Source: Pseudomonas purpurea
GTDB lineage: Bacteria > Pseudomonadota > Gammaproteobacteria > Pseudomonadales > Pseudomonadaceae
Reading direction: 5' to 3'
Assembly: GCF_039908635.1 (NCBI RefSeq)
Contig: NZ_CP150918.1
Location: 5,867,564 to 5,931,563, forward strand
Length of the DNA stretch: 64,000 nt
The notes under the pieces were generated by a model. The model made no database searches, was not told the origin of the DNA, and saw nothing but the letters and a program-made list of their open reading frames with translations. A program made the position numbers and the translations under genes. Positions 28,039 to 35,860 of the stretch are shown here, one piece after another; position 1 is the stretch's first letter, and every line of letters begins with the position of its first letter.

Positions 28039-28328
28039 GGACCCACCTCTGTCAAAAGGAATTACCCAAGCCCTGCATCGCCTGCCAGCGGGGCGTCTTC
28101 ATGCAACCCCAGACGAAACTGACCCGGATTCCATGGACACTTTGCACGCTGATTGTGTAACACTTTTCACACTTTCACCGGTGACAGTCCCGGTGTACGT
28201 TTTGCGTACCCTGCCACTTGCCGGGGTTGCCACGTCAACCGATACACACCCTTTCGTCTGCGGTGCCTTTGCACCGGGCCGGCCTCTATCAGCCTTTTTC
28301 AGGCAACACGGTTTTTAAGGAGATCCTA

Positions 28329-29327
28329 GTGATCTGGTTTCTTGAGGGACAATCGAGCCAGCGTGACGTGCTCATGGGCGCACGCGAGGCATTGCCTGCC
28401 GATGTACGGATTTTCGCCTCGCACCGCCGCCAGCGCCCGGAGATCACGAGCCAGGCGGATGTCAGCCTGCAAGAGCCGCTGGATAACGAGGAACGCATCG
28501 ACTGGATCCTGCAAACCGCCAGGGAACACGGGATCAAAGTGATCCTGGCAGGGCGCATCGGTGGTTTCTACGAAGCGCGGCGGGCGCTGTTCGAGGCCCA
28601 GGGCATCACCCTGGTCACGGGCGGCATGTCGATGGAGACGTTCGCCTGTGTCGATGACAAAAGCCGCTTTACCGCCGAGTGCGAAGCCGCGGGCCTGGCG
28701 TGCGTACCGGCCATCACGGCGACCAACACCGCCGAGTTGATCAGCGCCTATGAAACCCTGGCAGCCTCTGGCGAGGTTTGCATCAAGCCGACCGTCGGCA
28801 TCTATGGCCAGGGCTTCTGGCGTTTCAAAGCCGAAGCGGACGCCTTCAGTTGCTTCGCCGACCCGGATGCCCGGCAAACCAGTTTCCAGGCGTACCTGCA
28901 CGCTTATCAACAGGCCGCCGAGCGCCCGCCGATGCTGGTCATGCCCTATATGGCTGGAAGCGAGTGTTCCGTGGACATGGTGTGCGAGAATGGCCGGGTT
29001 ATCGCCAGTGTCGGCCGTCGCAAAGAAGGGCTGAACCAGACATTCGAGCGTGATACCGATGCCGTTCGTCTGGCAATCCGGGCTGCCGAGCACTTCAAGT
29101 GCGACGGTCTGGTTAATGTACAGACCCGCGACAACGACAATGGGCAGCCTCACCTGCTGGAAATCAACCCGAGGTATTCCGGTGGCGTGGGTTATACGCG
29201 GCACGCAGGCGTGAACCTGGCCGGGATTTTCGCCACACGGCGCCTGGGGCTTACAGAGCCGGAAACAAATTGGCGCAATAATGTTTGTGTCAAAGCAATT
29301 ACCGTTGCCGTTTCGGCAACGGCTTGA
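28329..29327 (+). CDS. ATP-grasp domain protein, first gene of the Ter operon
   Basis: 332 residues from the GTG at 28329, which follows AAGGAG with good spacing; an ATG at 28218 would add 37 residues without family support. The ATP-grasp core is visible: a pre-grasp N-terminal part, KPTVGIYGQGFWRF as nucleotide-binding Lys and glycine loop, and the metal-binding HLLEINPRYSGG near the C-terminus (E and N ligands). ATP-grasp enzymes ligate a carboxylate to an amine or thiol. Comparative genomics places such an enzyme with Ter genes and phosphoribosyltransferases; the substrate is not known. The last 26 bp form a hairpin. Confidence 0.85.
   Translation: MIWFLEGQSSQRDVLMGAREALPADVRIFASHRRQRPEITSQADVSLQEPLDNEERIDWILQTAREHGIKVILAGRIGGFYEARRALFEAQGITLVTGGMSMETFACVDDKSRFTAECEAAGLACVPAITATNTAELISAYETLAASGEVCIKPTVGIYGQGFWRFKAEADAFSCFADPDARQTSFQAYLHAYQQAAERPPMLVMPYMAGSECSVDMVCENGRVIASVGRRKEGLNQTFERDTDAVRLAIRAAEHFKCDGLVNVQTRDNDNGQPHLLEINPRYSGGVGYTRHAGVNLAGIFATRRLGLTEPETNWRNNVCVKAITVAVSATA
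29302..29322 (+). terminator. Hairpin followed by U-rich tract at the end of the ATP-grasp gene
   Basis: A perfect 9-bp stem CCGTTGCCG/CGGCAACGG with a 3-base loop ends 5 bases before the stop of the ATP-grasp gene and is followed by CTTGATTTTATAATT. It could attenuate read-through to the TerD-trypsin gene; the T-tract is imperfect, so full termination is uncertain. Confidence 0.45.
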
Positions 29328-29388
29328 TTTTATAATTGGAATTTGCCATCAGTGATCTCACTGTGTGCCTGTTCAAGGAGAGATTCGG

Positions 29389-30522
29389 ATGAAGGTGCTC
29401 GCGCCTGGCGCAAACACCCCTCTTCCAGGTGCACAGAGCACATGGATACTAGAGTGTGAACGGACTTCGGTCTTCGGCGAGTTCGCCGCCGTGGCGCTGC
29501 TCCCGGTCGACGACAAACGCCAGTCCAAAGGTGAGCCTGCCCTGCTGCATCGGGAACAGTCATGGATGGAGTGGAGCGACGGCCCGGAAAAGGTCGGTTG
29601 TTCCCTCAAGCTGGACAAACTCCCCGTCGGCAGTGATCGGGTCCTGTTGCTGGCCTACACCTATTCGGCGGCCGGTCCGGTCAGCGACATGCAGGGTCTG
29701 CGGCTGACCATTGGCAGCGACATCGAATTCAAACTGAACCTGCGCGACAACGGCGAATCCTCGATCATTCTCGGCGAGTTCTACCGCCGCAATGCCGAGT
29801 GGAAATTCCGTGCGCTGTCCGAAGGTTCTGCCTATGGGCTGTCGGCCTTTGGCCGGCGCATCGGCCTGGACGTCGATGACAGCCATCCGACCCGCCGCGC
29901 AAGCGATGGCGGGCGACGCTGCGACTCCGCAACCGGCACCGCTTTTGCGGTCGGCACCAGCCACGTCATGACCTGCGCCCATGTCATCGAAGACATGCGC
30001 AGCCTGTACATCACCTCGTTCGAAGGCCGCTACCGGGCTGAACCCGTGGTCGTCGACCGGCGAAACGACATTGCCCTGCTCCGGGTCCATGAAGCACCCG
30101 CCCTCAAGTCCGTCGCGTTCAGCGATGGCAGCGGCTGCGCCCTGGGCGAAACCGTGGTGGCGCTGGGCTTTCCGCTGGCGAGCATTTCCGGCGGCGGTTT
30201 GCAGGTCACCCAAGGTGGCGTTTCCGGGCTGTTTGGCCTGCACAGCGACTCAAGCCTGTTCCAGTTCACTGCGCCGATTCAGCCAGGCTCCAGCGGCAGC
30301 CCGTTGTTCGATACCCGCGGTGCGGTGGTCGGCATGGTGACGTCGACGATCCCGGATGCGCAAAACATGAACTTTGCCGTCAAGGCCGGCCTGCTCACGG
30401 CGTTTCTGGATGCCTGTCGCGTGGCCACCACCCGAGAGGCGTCGGGCAAGACGTTCACGACCAGCGAAATCACGCAGACCGCACAGCCCTCGCTGTGGCT
30501 CGTCGAGGCCAGCAACACCTAG
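29389..30522 (+). CDS. TerD domain - trypsin-like serine protease fusion
   Basis: 377 residues from the ATG at 29389 with AAGGAGA upstream. Residues about 1-165 are a TerD domain (IILGEFYRRNAEWKFRAL matches the TerA segment LILGEFYRRQGAWKFRCV). Residues about 175-365 are a trypsin/HtrA-like protease with a complete triad: His198 in MTCAHVIED, Asp227 in RNDIALLRV and Ser302 in PGSSGSPL. There is no signal peptide and no PDZ domain, so it should act in the cytoplasm. A Ter metal/stress sensor joined to a protease suggests stress-triggered proteolysis, which is inference. It sits in the Ter operon, 61 bp after the ATP-grasp gene. Confidence 0.88.
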   Translation: MKVLAPGANTPLPGAQSTWILECERTSVFGEFAAVALLPVDDKRQSKGEPALLHREQSWMEWSDGPEKVGCSLKLDKLPVGSDRVLLLAYTYSAAGPVSDMQGLRLTIGSDIEFKLNLRDNGESSIILGEFYRRNAEWKFRALSEGSAYGLSAFGRRIGLDVDDSHPTRRASDGGRRCDSATGTAFAVGTSHVMTCAHVIEDMRSLYITSFEGRYRAEPVVVDRRNDIALLRVHEAPALKSVAFSDGSGCALGETVVALGFPLASISGGGLQVTQGGVSGLFGLHSDSSLFQFTAPIQPGSSGSPLFDTRGAVVGMVTSTIPDAQNMNFAVKAGLLTAFLDACRVATTREASGKTFTTSEITQTAQPSLWLVEASNT

Positions 30523-30599
30523 CCCTTTTTTCAGTTTTCAAAGGTTTAAGCGAGGCCCTCTGGTCTGCGGCCTGTACACACTTTTAGGAAATGCTTTCC

Positions 30600-31736
30600 A
30601 TGGACTGCAGCGTAGATACCCTTGAACCGACATCACTTCATGCCGACCTGCTTCGCGGTCGCCTGGACGTGCATATCGAGTCATCCTCCATCGCGCCCGA
30701 GTCTCTCTTCGGCTTTGCCGAACGACGCAACCCGAAACGCGCCTTCCTGTTCGTTTCGCGCGTATTGGGCCGCCACATTCCGGTACGCCCTTCGCGGATG
30801 CTCGAGAGTTTCGAACACCTGGCGACCAAAATACCGGCCGACCTGCCGGGGCCGGTGCTGGTCATCGGCATGGCCGAAACCGCCGTGGGCCTGGGCGCCG
30901 GTGTACACCGCGCCTACAGCGCGACCCGCCCGGACACCGTTTACCTGGTCAGTACCCGGCACCCACTGGGCACCGAACTGTTCGCCCGCTTCGAAGAAGA
31001 ACACAGCCACGCCAGCGCACACCTGATTCACCTGCCGCAGGACCCCGAGGTCAAGGCCATGATGTTGCAGGCCCGTTCGCTGGTACTGGTGGACGATGAA
31101 GCATCCACCGGCAAGACCTTCATCAACCTGCACCGGGCGCTGGTCGATGCCGGCCTGAGCCAGGTCGAACGTGTCGTGACCTGCGTGTTGACCGACTGGT
31201 CGGACGGCGCGGTTCGCGCGCACATGGGCGAAACCGCGGAACAGGTTTCGTTGCTGCAAGGCTCCTATCGCTTCACCGAAGACAGCAGCGCGCCCCTGCC
31301 GGACATGCCGCAAGTCGGTACGGTGGCCATCGGCGACTGGCCGCTCAAGGCTGCCAATGACTGGGGCCGACTGGGCGTTCGGTCGGTGGCCGATACGCTG
31401 GCGCCAGGCCTTGAAGTGAAACCCGGCGAGCGCATTCTGGTGGTCGGCACCAGCGAGTTCGTCTGGCGTCCGTTCCTGCTGGCCGAGCGCCTGGAAAAAG
31501 CCGGGGCCGACGTTCATTTCAGCTCCACCAGCCGCTCGCCCATTGCCCTGGGCCATGCCATCGACCACGCGCTGTCCTTCTCGGACAACTACGGCCTGGG
31601 CATTCCCAATTTCCTCTACAACGTCAAACCCGGTCAGTTCGACCGGGTGCTGATCTGCACCGAAACACCCGCCCAGGCGATTCCTGCCGAGCTGATCGAA
31701 ACCCTGAACGCGGAGATTGTTTGCGATGCCGAGTAA
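30600..31736 (+). CDS. Phosphoribosyltransferase with C-terminal TRSP domain
   Basis: 378 residues from the ATG at 30600, chosen because AGGA lies 10 bases upstream whereas the ATG at 30591 is too close to it. The N-terminal domain is a type I phosphoribosyltransferase with the PRPP loop LVDDEASTGKT (Asp165, Asp166). The C-terminal part contains LVVGTSEFVWRPFLLAERLE and the STSRSP segment, as in the TRSP domain that accompanies this family in Ter loci. The predicted reaction is transfer of ribose 5-phosphate from PRPP to an unknown base. It overlaps the HAD gene by 11 bp. Confidence 0.85.
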   Translation: MDCSVDTLEPTSLHADLLRGRLDVHIESSSIAPESLFGFAERRNPKRAFLFVSRVLGRHIPVRPSRMLESFEHLATKIPADLPGPVLVIGMAETAVGLGAGVHRAYSATRPDTVYLVSTRHPLGTELFARFEEEHSHASAHLIHLPQDPEVKAMMLQARSLVLVDDEASTGKTFINLHRALVDAGLSQVERVVTCVLTDWSDGAVRAHMGETAEQVSLLQGSYRFTEDSSAPLPDMPQVGTVAIGDWPLKAANDWGRLGVRSVADTLAPGLEVKPGERILVVGTSEFVWRPFLLAERLEKAGADVHFSSTSRSPIALGHAIDHALSFSDNYGLGIPNFLYNVKPGQFDRVLICTETPAQAIPAELIETLNAEIVCDAE

Positions 31737-32484
31737 GCGCCCACTGGTCCTGATCGACCTCGACGACACGCTGTTCCAGACCGCACGCAAGATGCCCGAA
31801 GGCATTGAGCGTCACGTGGCTACCCTGGATGTCGACGGGCAACCGAACGGCTACATGAACGCCGTCCAGAAAGCCTTTATCGAATGGCTGCTGGCCTGCG
31901 CCGACGTGGTCCCGGTGACCGCCCGTAGCGTCGAGGCGTACAGCCGCGTGCAATTGCCATTCACCGCTGGCGCCGTCTGCGCCCATGGTGGCGTGATCCT
32001 CGCGGCCGATGGCAGCCTGGACCGCGACTGGCACGCGCACATGACCCGCACACTGGCCAACGCCCAGGCGCGGTTGCCCGAGTTGAGCCTGGCGACCCTG
32101 GCGATCGGTGAACAACTGGGCTACTCGCTACGCGGCTGGGTTGTCGAAGAAGCCGGACTGGCCAATTACGTCGTGACCAAACACAACGAAAACAACGACC
32201 AGGTGCTGGACGAGGTCCTGGCCAAGGTCAAGGAACAGGGCCTGCTCGACGGCATGAGCGTGCACGGCAACGGTAACAACCTGGCCTTCCTGCCCCAGGG
32301 CTTGTCCAAGCGTCTGGCGGTTGAAGAATGGCTGCGCCGCGACAAGGCGATCAATGGCGAACGCCCGGTCATGGGGTTCGGTGACAGCATCACCGACCTG
32401 GGCTTCATGGATGCCTGCCACTTCTGGGGCACACCCGCCCGCAGCCAGTTGGCCAAAGCACTGGAAGCCGGCCTCAATGAGTAA
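31726..32484 (+). CDS. HAD superfamily hydrolase (Ter operon)
   Basis: 252 residues from the ATG at 31726, which lies inside the end of the phosphoribosyltransferase gene and follows GGAG by 10 bases. Motif I is LIDLDDTLFQT (nucleophile and acid-base Asp pair), motif II Thr in VVPVTARSVEAY, motif IV near VMGFGDSITDLGFM. A cap region lies between, as in Cof-like or sugar-phosphate phosphatases. Cytoplasmic phosphatase that could remove a phosphate from the PRPP-derived intermediate; the substrate is unknown. It overlaps the next gene by 8 bp. Confidence 0.87.
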   Translation: MPSKRPLVLIDLDDTLFQTARKMPEGIERHVATLDVDGQPNGYMNAVQKAFIEWLLACADVVPVTARSVEAYSRVQLPFTAGAVCAHGGVILAADGSLDRDWHAHMTRTLANAQARLPELSLATLAIGEQLGYSLRGWVVEEAGLANYVVTKHNENNDQVLDEVLAKVKEQGLLDGMSVHGNGNNLAFLPQGLSKRLAVEEWLRRDKAINGERPVMGFGDSITDLGFMDACHFWGTPARSQLAKALEAGLNE

Positions 32485-33571
32485 TTCTATCCACGCCCTG
32501 AGCACCGTCGGCAGCGGCAGCTATGCCGTCGATGACGTGCATTTCCTGCTCCAGCCGCTGGAAATCGAAGTCACCGACGTTGCGGAGAAGGAACGGCTGA
32601 TTCAGTCGAAAACCCGCCACTATTCGGAAATGATCAGCCAGGAAAACGCACCGACTGACGTGCATCAGGCCCTGTACGAGCGGGCCCTGAGCCAGAACGG
32701 CGCACGCATGGCCGCCGATGTCCAGGCACTGGCAATGGCGCTGGATCAGGCGTGCGACGGGCCGACTATCGCGCTGGTGTCGTTCGTGCGCGCGGGTCTG
32801 CCGCTGGGCGTGCTGCTGCGCCGGGCGCTGGTGCAAATGGGTCGCGAGACGTCTCACTACGGCATCAGCATCATCCGCGACCGTGGCATCGACAACGTGG
32901 CGCTGGACGCGATCATTGCGCTGCATGGCGCCGAAAACATAGTGTTCGTCGACGGCTGGACCGGAAAAGGCGCGATCAGCGGCGAAATCAAACGCAGCCT
33001 CAAGGGCGACTCGCGCTTCCCGCCCGAGCCTCGCCTGGTGGTGTTGGCCGACCCCTGCGGTCGGGCCTGGCTCGCTGCGTCTGCCGAAGACTGGGTGATC
33101 CCGTCAGGCATTCTCGGCGCAACGGTGTCGGGGCTGGTGTCACGCTCCATCTGGCCCGCGAACGGCGGTCTGCACGGTTGCGTGGTGTACAACCACCTTC
33201 ATGAACATGACGTGACGCGGCCGTTCATCGAGCAGATCGAAGCCGAGCGCCAGAAGCTCGGCGCAGTCACGCCCGCCACGCCTTGGTCCGAGGCGCAAAA
33301 ACTCCAGCTCCAGGGCGCTGCCGACGACGTGGTGCAGCAACTGGCCAAGCGTTTCGGGATCACCAACCTCAACCGTGTGAAGCCCGGCATCGCCGAAGCC
33401 ACGCGCGCCGTGTTGCGCCGGGTGCCCGACCACGTGCTGGTGCGCGACCGCACGGACCATGATGTGCAATTGCTCATGCACCTCGCCGAAAAGGCCGGCA
33501 TTGCCATCGAGGAAGTGGGCGCCGAGCTCGGTCCTTATCGTGCGGTCACCATCATCCGGAGCGTGAGCTGA
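32477..33571 (+). CDS. StiP/PRTase-family protein with C-terminal PELOTA RNA-binding domain
   Basis: 364 residues from the ATG at 32477 inside the end of the HAD gene; a longer frame to 32321 is rejected. The first 270 residues match the family called StiP (cysteine protease in one annotation, phosphoribosyltransferase in another): features are TIALVSFVRAGLPLGVLLRRAL, a YGISIIRDRGID loop, and IVFVDGWTGKGAI, which resembles a PRPP loop. Residues about 290-364 (VLVRDRTDHDVQLLMHLAEKAG and the end AVTIIRSV) look like the PELOTA/eL30-like RNA-binding domain. Function is unproven; I favour a phosphoribosyltransferase. Its stop overlaps the next start as TGATG. Confidence 0.8.
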   Translation: MSNSIHALSTVGSGSYAVDDVHFLLQPLEIEVTDVAEKERLIQSKTRHYSEMISQENAPTDVHQALYERALSQNGARMAADVQALAMALDQACDGPTIALVSFVRAGLPLGVLLRRALVQMGRETSHYGISIIRDRGIDNVALDAIIALHGAENIVFVDGWTGKGAISGEIKRSLKGDSRFPPEPRLVVLADPCGRAWLAASAEDWVIPSGILGATVSGLVSRSIWPANGGLHGCVVYNHLHEHDVTRPFIEQIEAERQKLGAVTPATPWSEAQKLQLQGAADDVVQQLAKRFGITNLNRVKPGIAEATRAVLRRVPDHVLVRDRTDHDVQLLMHLAEKAGIAIEEVGAELGPYRAVTIIRSVS

Positions 33572-34521
33572 TGCGCAACAAGTACTCACCCTATGCATTG
33601 GGCGCCACGCTCTACATGCCAGCGACGCGCAACGACATTCTGCAGATCGTCTTCAAGGAACGATTGCCTGAACTGCGTTCGCTGGTGGTGTGCCTGGAAG
33701 ACGCCGTTGCCGAGGTTGAAGTCGAAGACGCGCTGCGCAACCTTCACCACTTGCTGCGCCGCATCAAGGACCGTGTCGGGCGCCCCGCCGACGGCCCGCT
33801 GCTGTTCGTGCGCCCGCGTGACGCGGCCATGGCGGCGATTCTCAACGATTGGCCGCTGATGGATTACGTCGACGGCTTCGTGCTGCCCAAGCTCTCGCTC
33901 AGCAGCCTGAAAAGCTGGGAAGACGCGGTGACCAATCCAAAACTGGCGTTGATGCCGACCCTGGAAACCGCTGAAGTGTTCAACCCCGCCGCGATGGTTG
34001 AACTGGGCCAGGCCCTGAAGGCGGGTTTCAACGAGCGGATTATCGCGCTGCGCATTGGCGGCAACGACCTGATGGGTTGCCTGGGCCTGCGTCGCAACCC
34101 CGCGACCACGCTGTACGGCACGCCGATGAGTTACGTGATCCCGATGCTTGCCGGCGTCATGGGCTCCCAGGGGTTTGCCCTGACAGCCCCCGTGTTCGAA
34201 CAACTGGCAACGCCGCACATTCTGGAGGAGGAACTGGCCATCGACATTTCCCACGGGCTGGTCGGCAAAACCGCTATTCATCCGTCGCAAATCCACATCA
34301 TCCACAACGCCTTGCGCGTCAACCTCGATGATTTGAACTCCGCTCGCATGATCCTCAACTCGGTGGCGCCGGCAGTGTTCAAGTTCAACGATGCGATGTG
34401 CGAGCCGGCCACCCATTTCAAATGGGCGACCAACATCATTGAGCGGGCAAAATGGCACGGCGTCGTGCCTGCCCCCGCCGTGGTGATGGACTCCCTGTTG
34501 CTCGCCGAGGCTGCGCACTGA
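33571..34521 (+). CDS. HpcH/HpaI aldolase / citrate lyase beta (CitE)-like protein (Ter operon)
   Basis: 316 residues. A TIM-barrel of the CitE/HpcH family: LRSLVVCLEDAVAEVEVEDA (the E-D metal/substrate segment), LLFVRPRD with the binding Arg, VDGFVLPKLS, LMPTLETAEVF with the metal-binding Glu and GKTAIHPSQIHIIHNAL at the end. Family members cleave or form C-C bonds of short acyl or keto acids. CitE-like enzymes occur with ATP-grasp, PRTases and HADs in Ter loci. It begins on the last base of the StiP-like gene's stop codon. Confidence 0.87.
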   Translation: MRNKYSPYALGATLYMPATRNDILQIVFKERLPELRSLVVCLEDAVAEVEVEDALRNLHHLLRRIKDRVGRPADGPLLFVRPRDAAMAAILNDWPLMDYVDGFVLPKLSLSSLKSWEDAVTNPKLALMPTLETAEVFNPAAMVELGQALKAGFNERIIALRIGGNDLMGCLGLRRNPATTLYGTPMSYVIPMLAGVMGSQGFALTAPVFEQLATPHILEEELAIDISHGLVGKTAIHPSQIHIIHNALRVNLDDLNSARMILNSVAPAVFKFNDAMCEPATHFKWATNIIERAKWHGVVPAPAVVMDSLLLAEAAH

Positions 34522-34526
34522 TTACC

Positions 34527-35267
34527 ATGGATATTCAAGAGCAAACGCCCGTCCCGGTGCTGTCGGTTTTCGACTTTGACGGCACCCTGACCCGCCATGA
34601 CAGCTTTGTACCATTCCTGAGGTTCGCCTACGGCAACGGCCGTTTCGCGCTGTGCATGACCCGTATGCTGTTTCCCGGTTTGCGCTATCTGGTGGGCGGC
34701 CTCAACCGCGACGAACTCAAGGCCCACCTGATCCGGGTGTTCCTGACCGGCGAAAGCGCCCAATGGGTCAGCGCCAAGGCCGAAGCCTTCTGCGCGCAGT
34801 ACTGGACCCGGCTGCTGCGCCCCAACGGCCTGGTGGCGGTGGCTGCCGAAGTTGAATCCGGCGCCATCGTGACGCTCTGTTCGGCCTCGCCCGCGCTGGT
34901 ACTCAAACCCTTCGCCGAGCGCCTGGGGATCAAACTGATCGCGACGGAACTGGAAGTCATCGACGGCACCTTGACCGGCACCATCGTCGGTAACAACTGC
35001 CGAAGCCTGTTCAAGGTCCTGCGCCTGCAAAGTGTCTACGGTTCACTGACGCAGTTTCGCATCCGTGCATGGGGCGACACCCGTGGCGATCATGAACTGC
35101 TGGCCGCCGCCCAGGACCCGCACTGGCGGGTGTTTCACCCGGCCTGGCGTCGTCTTCGTAAAGTACGTTTTCAAAATGCCGACAACGTCAGCACGACAAG
35201 CACTGCGCAACGCGTTGAAGGCAACAGCAGCACCCCTACCAATTCTGAGCATCGACATGGAGAGTAA
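34527..35267 (+). CDS. HAD-IB family phosphatase (Ter operon)
   Basis: 246 residues from the ATG at 34527. Motif I is SVFDFDGTLTRHD, followed by SFVPFLRFAYGNGRFALC, and motif II is VTLCSASPALVLKPFAERLG with the conserved Ser; this is the serB/HAD-IB (PSPase-like) pattern. The Ser/Asp-rich C-terminal GDTRGDHELLAAA carries motif IV. No good ribosome site precedes the ATG (GAGG is 16 bases away), so translation may depend on coupling to the CitE-like gene, whose stop is 5 bp upstream. It is the second HAD phosphatase of the operon, 2 bp before terZ. Confidence 0.86.
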   Translation: MDIQEQTPVPVLSVFDFDGTLTRHDSFVPFLRFAYGNGRFALCMTRMLFPGLRYLVGGLNRDELKAHLIRVFLTGESAQWVSAKAEAFCAQYWTRLLRPNGLVAVAAEVESGAIVTLCSASPALVLKPFAERLGIKLIATELEVIDGTLTGTIVGNNCRSLFKVLRLQSVYGSLTQFRIRAWGDTRGDHELLAAAQDPHWRVFHPAWRRLRKVRFQNADNVSTTSTAQRVEGNSSTPTNSEHRHGE

Positions 35268-35269
35268 AC

Positions 35270-35860
35270 ATGGCACTTACTTTGGCTAAAAACCAAACTA
35301 TCTCGCTGGAAAAGACCGCTGGAACCGGGTTGAAAAAAGTCAGCATGGGCCTGGGTTGGGACCCGGAGAAAGCCGGTGGTTTCTTCGGCAAGCTGATGGG
35401 CAGCACCAACGACATCGACCTCGACGCCTCCTGCATTCTGCTGGATGAAAGCAAGAAGCCGGTCGACCTGGTCTGGTTCCGCCAACTGATGTCCCGTGAT
35501 GGCGCCATCCGCCACTCCGGCGACAACCGCACCGGTGAAGGCGCGGGCGATGACGAAACCATCTTCGTCGACCTGGAAAAACTGCCGGGTTCGGTCAAGT
35601 ACCTGGTGTTCACCGTGAACTCGTTCACTGGCCAGAACTTCGAAAAAGTCGCCAATGCCTACTGCCGCATCGTCGATGACGCCGGCCGTAAAGAACTGGG
35701 CCGTTTCGACCTGTCCGAGAAAGGTCGCCACACCGGCATCGTCATGGCCTATCTGGCCCGCAATGCAGGCGGCTGGGATTTCACCACCGTGGGCGAAGTC
35801 ACCAACGGCCGTACCGCAGACGACCTGGTTGACCTGGCAATCGCGGCGGTGCGCACATGA
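35270..35860 (+). CDS. terZ: TerD-family protein TerZ
   Basis: 196 residues, one TerD domain. The Ca-binding type acidic motifs are present (GWDPE, DIDLDASCILLD, GDNRTGEGAGDDETIFVDL). The order terZ-terA-terB-terC-terD-terE equals that of the plasmid R478 and E. coli O157 ter genes, and the longer, diverged segment KAGGFFGKLMGSTN after GWDPE is a TerZ mark. TerZ-type proteins are cytoplasmic or membrane-associated calcium-binding proteins linked to tellurite resistance, phage inhibition and colicin tolerance; the molecular role is not settled. The stop overlaps the terA start by 4 bp. Confidence 0.9.
   Translation: MALTLAKNQTISLEKTAGTGLKKVSMGLGWDPEKAGGFFGKLMGSTNDIDLDASCILLDESKKPVDLVWFRQLMSRDGAIRHSGDNRTGEGAGDDETIFVDLEKLPGSVKYLVFTVNSFTGQNFEKVANAYCRIVDDAGRKELGRFDLSEKGRHTGIVMAYLARNAGGWDFTTVGEVTNGRTADDLVDLAIAAVRT

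Noticed and set aside
28039..28328. Possible riboswitch (yybP-ykoY Mn type) before the Ter operon
   Set aside because: Such elements often precede terC genes, but the conserved core segments are not seen. Only a short dyad GTACG-TTTTG-CGTAC near 28196-28210 is visible.
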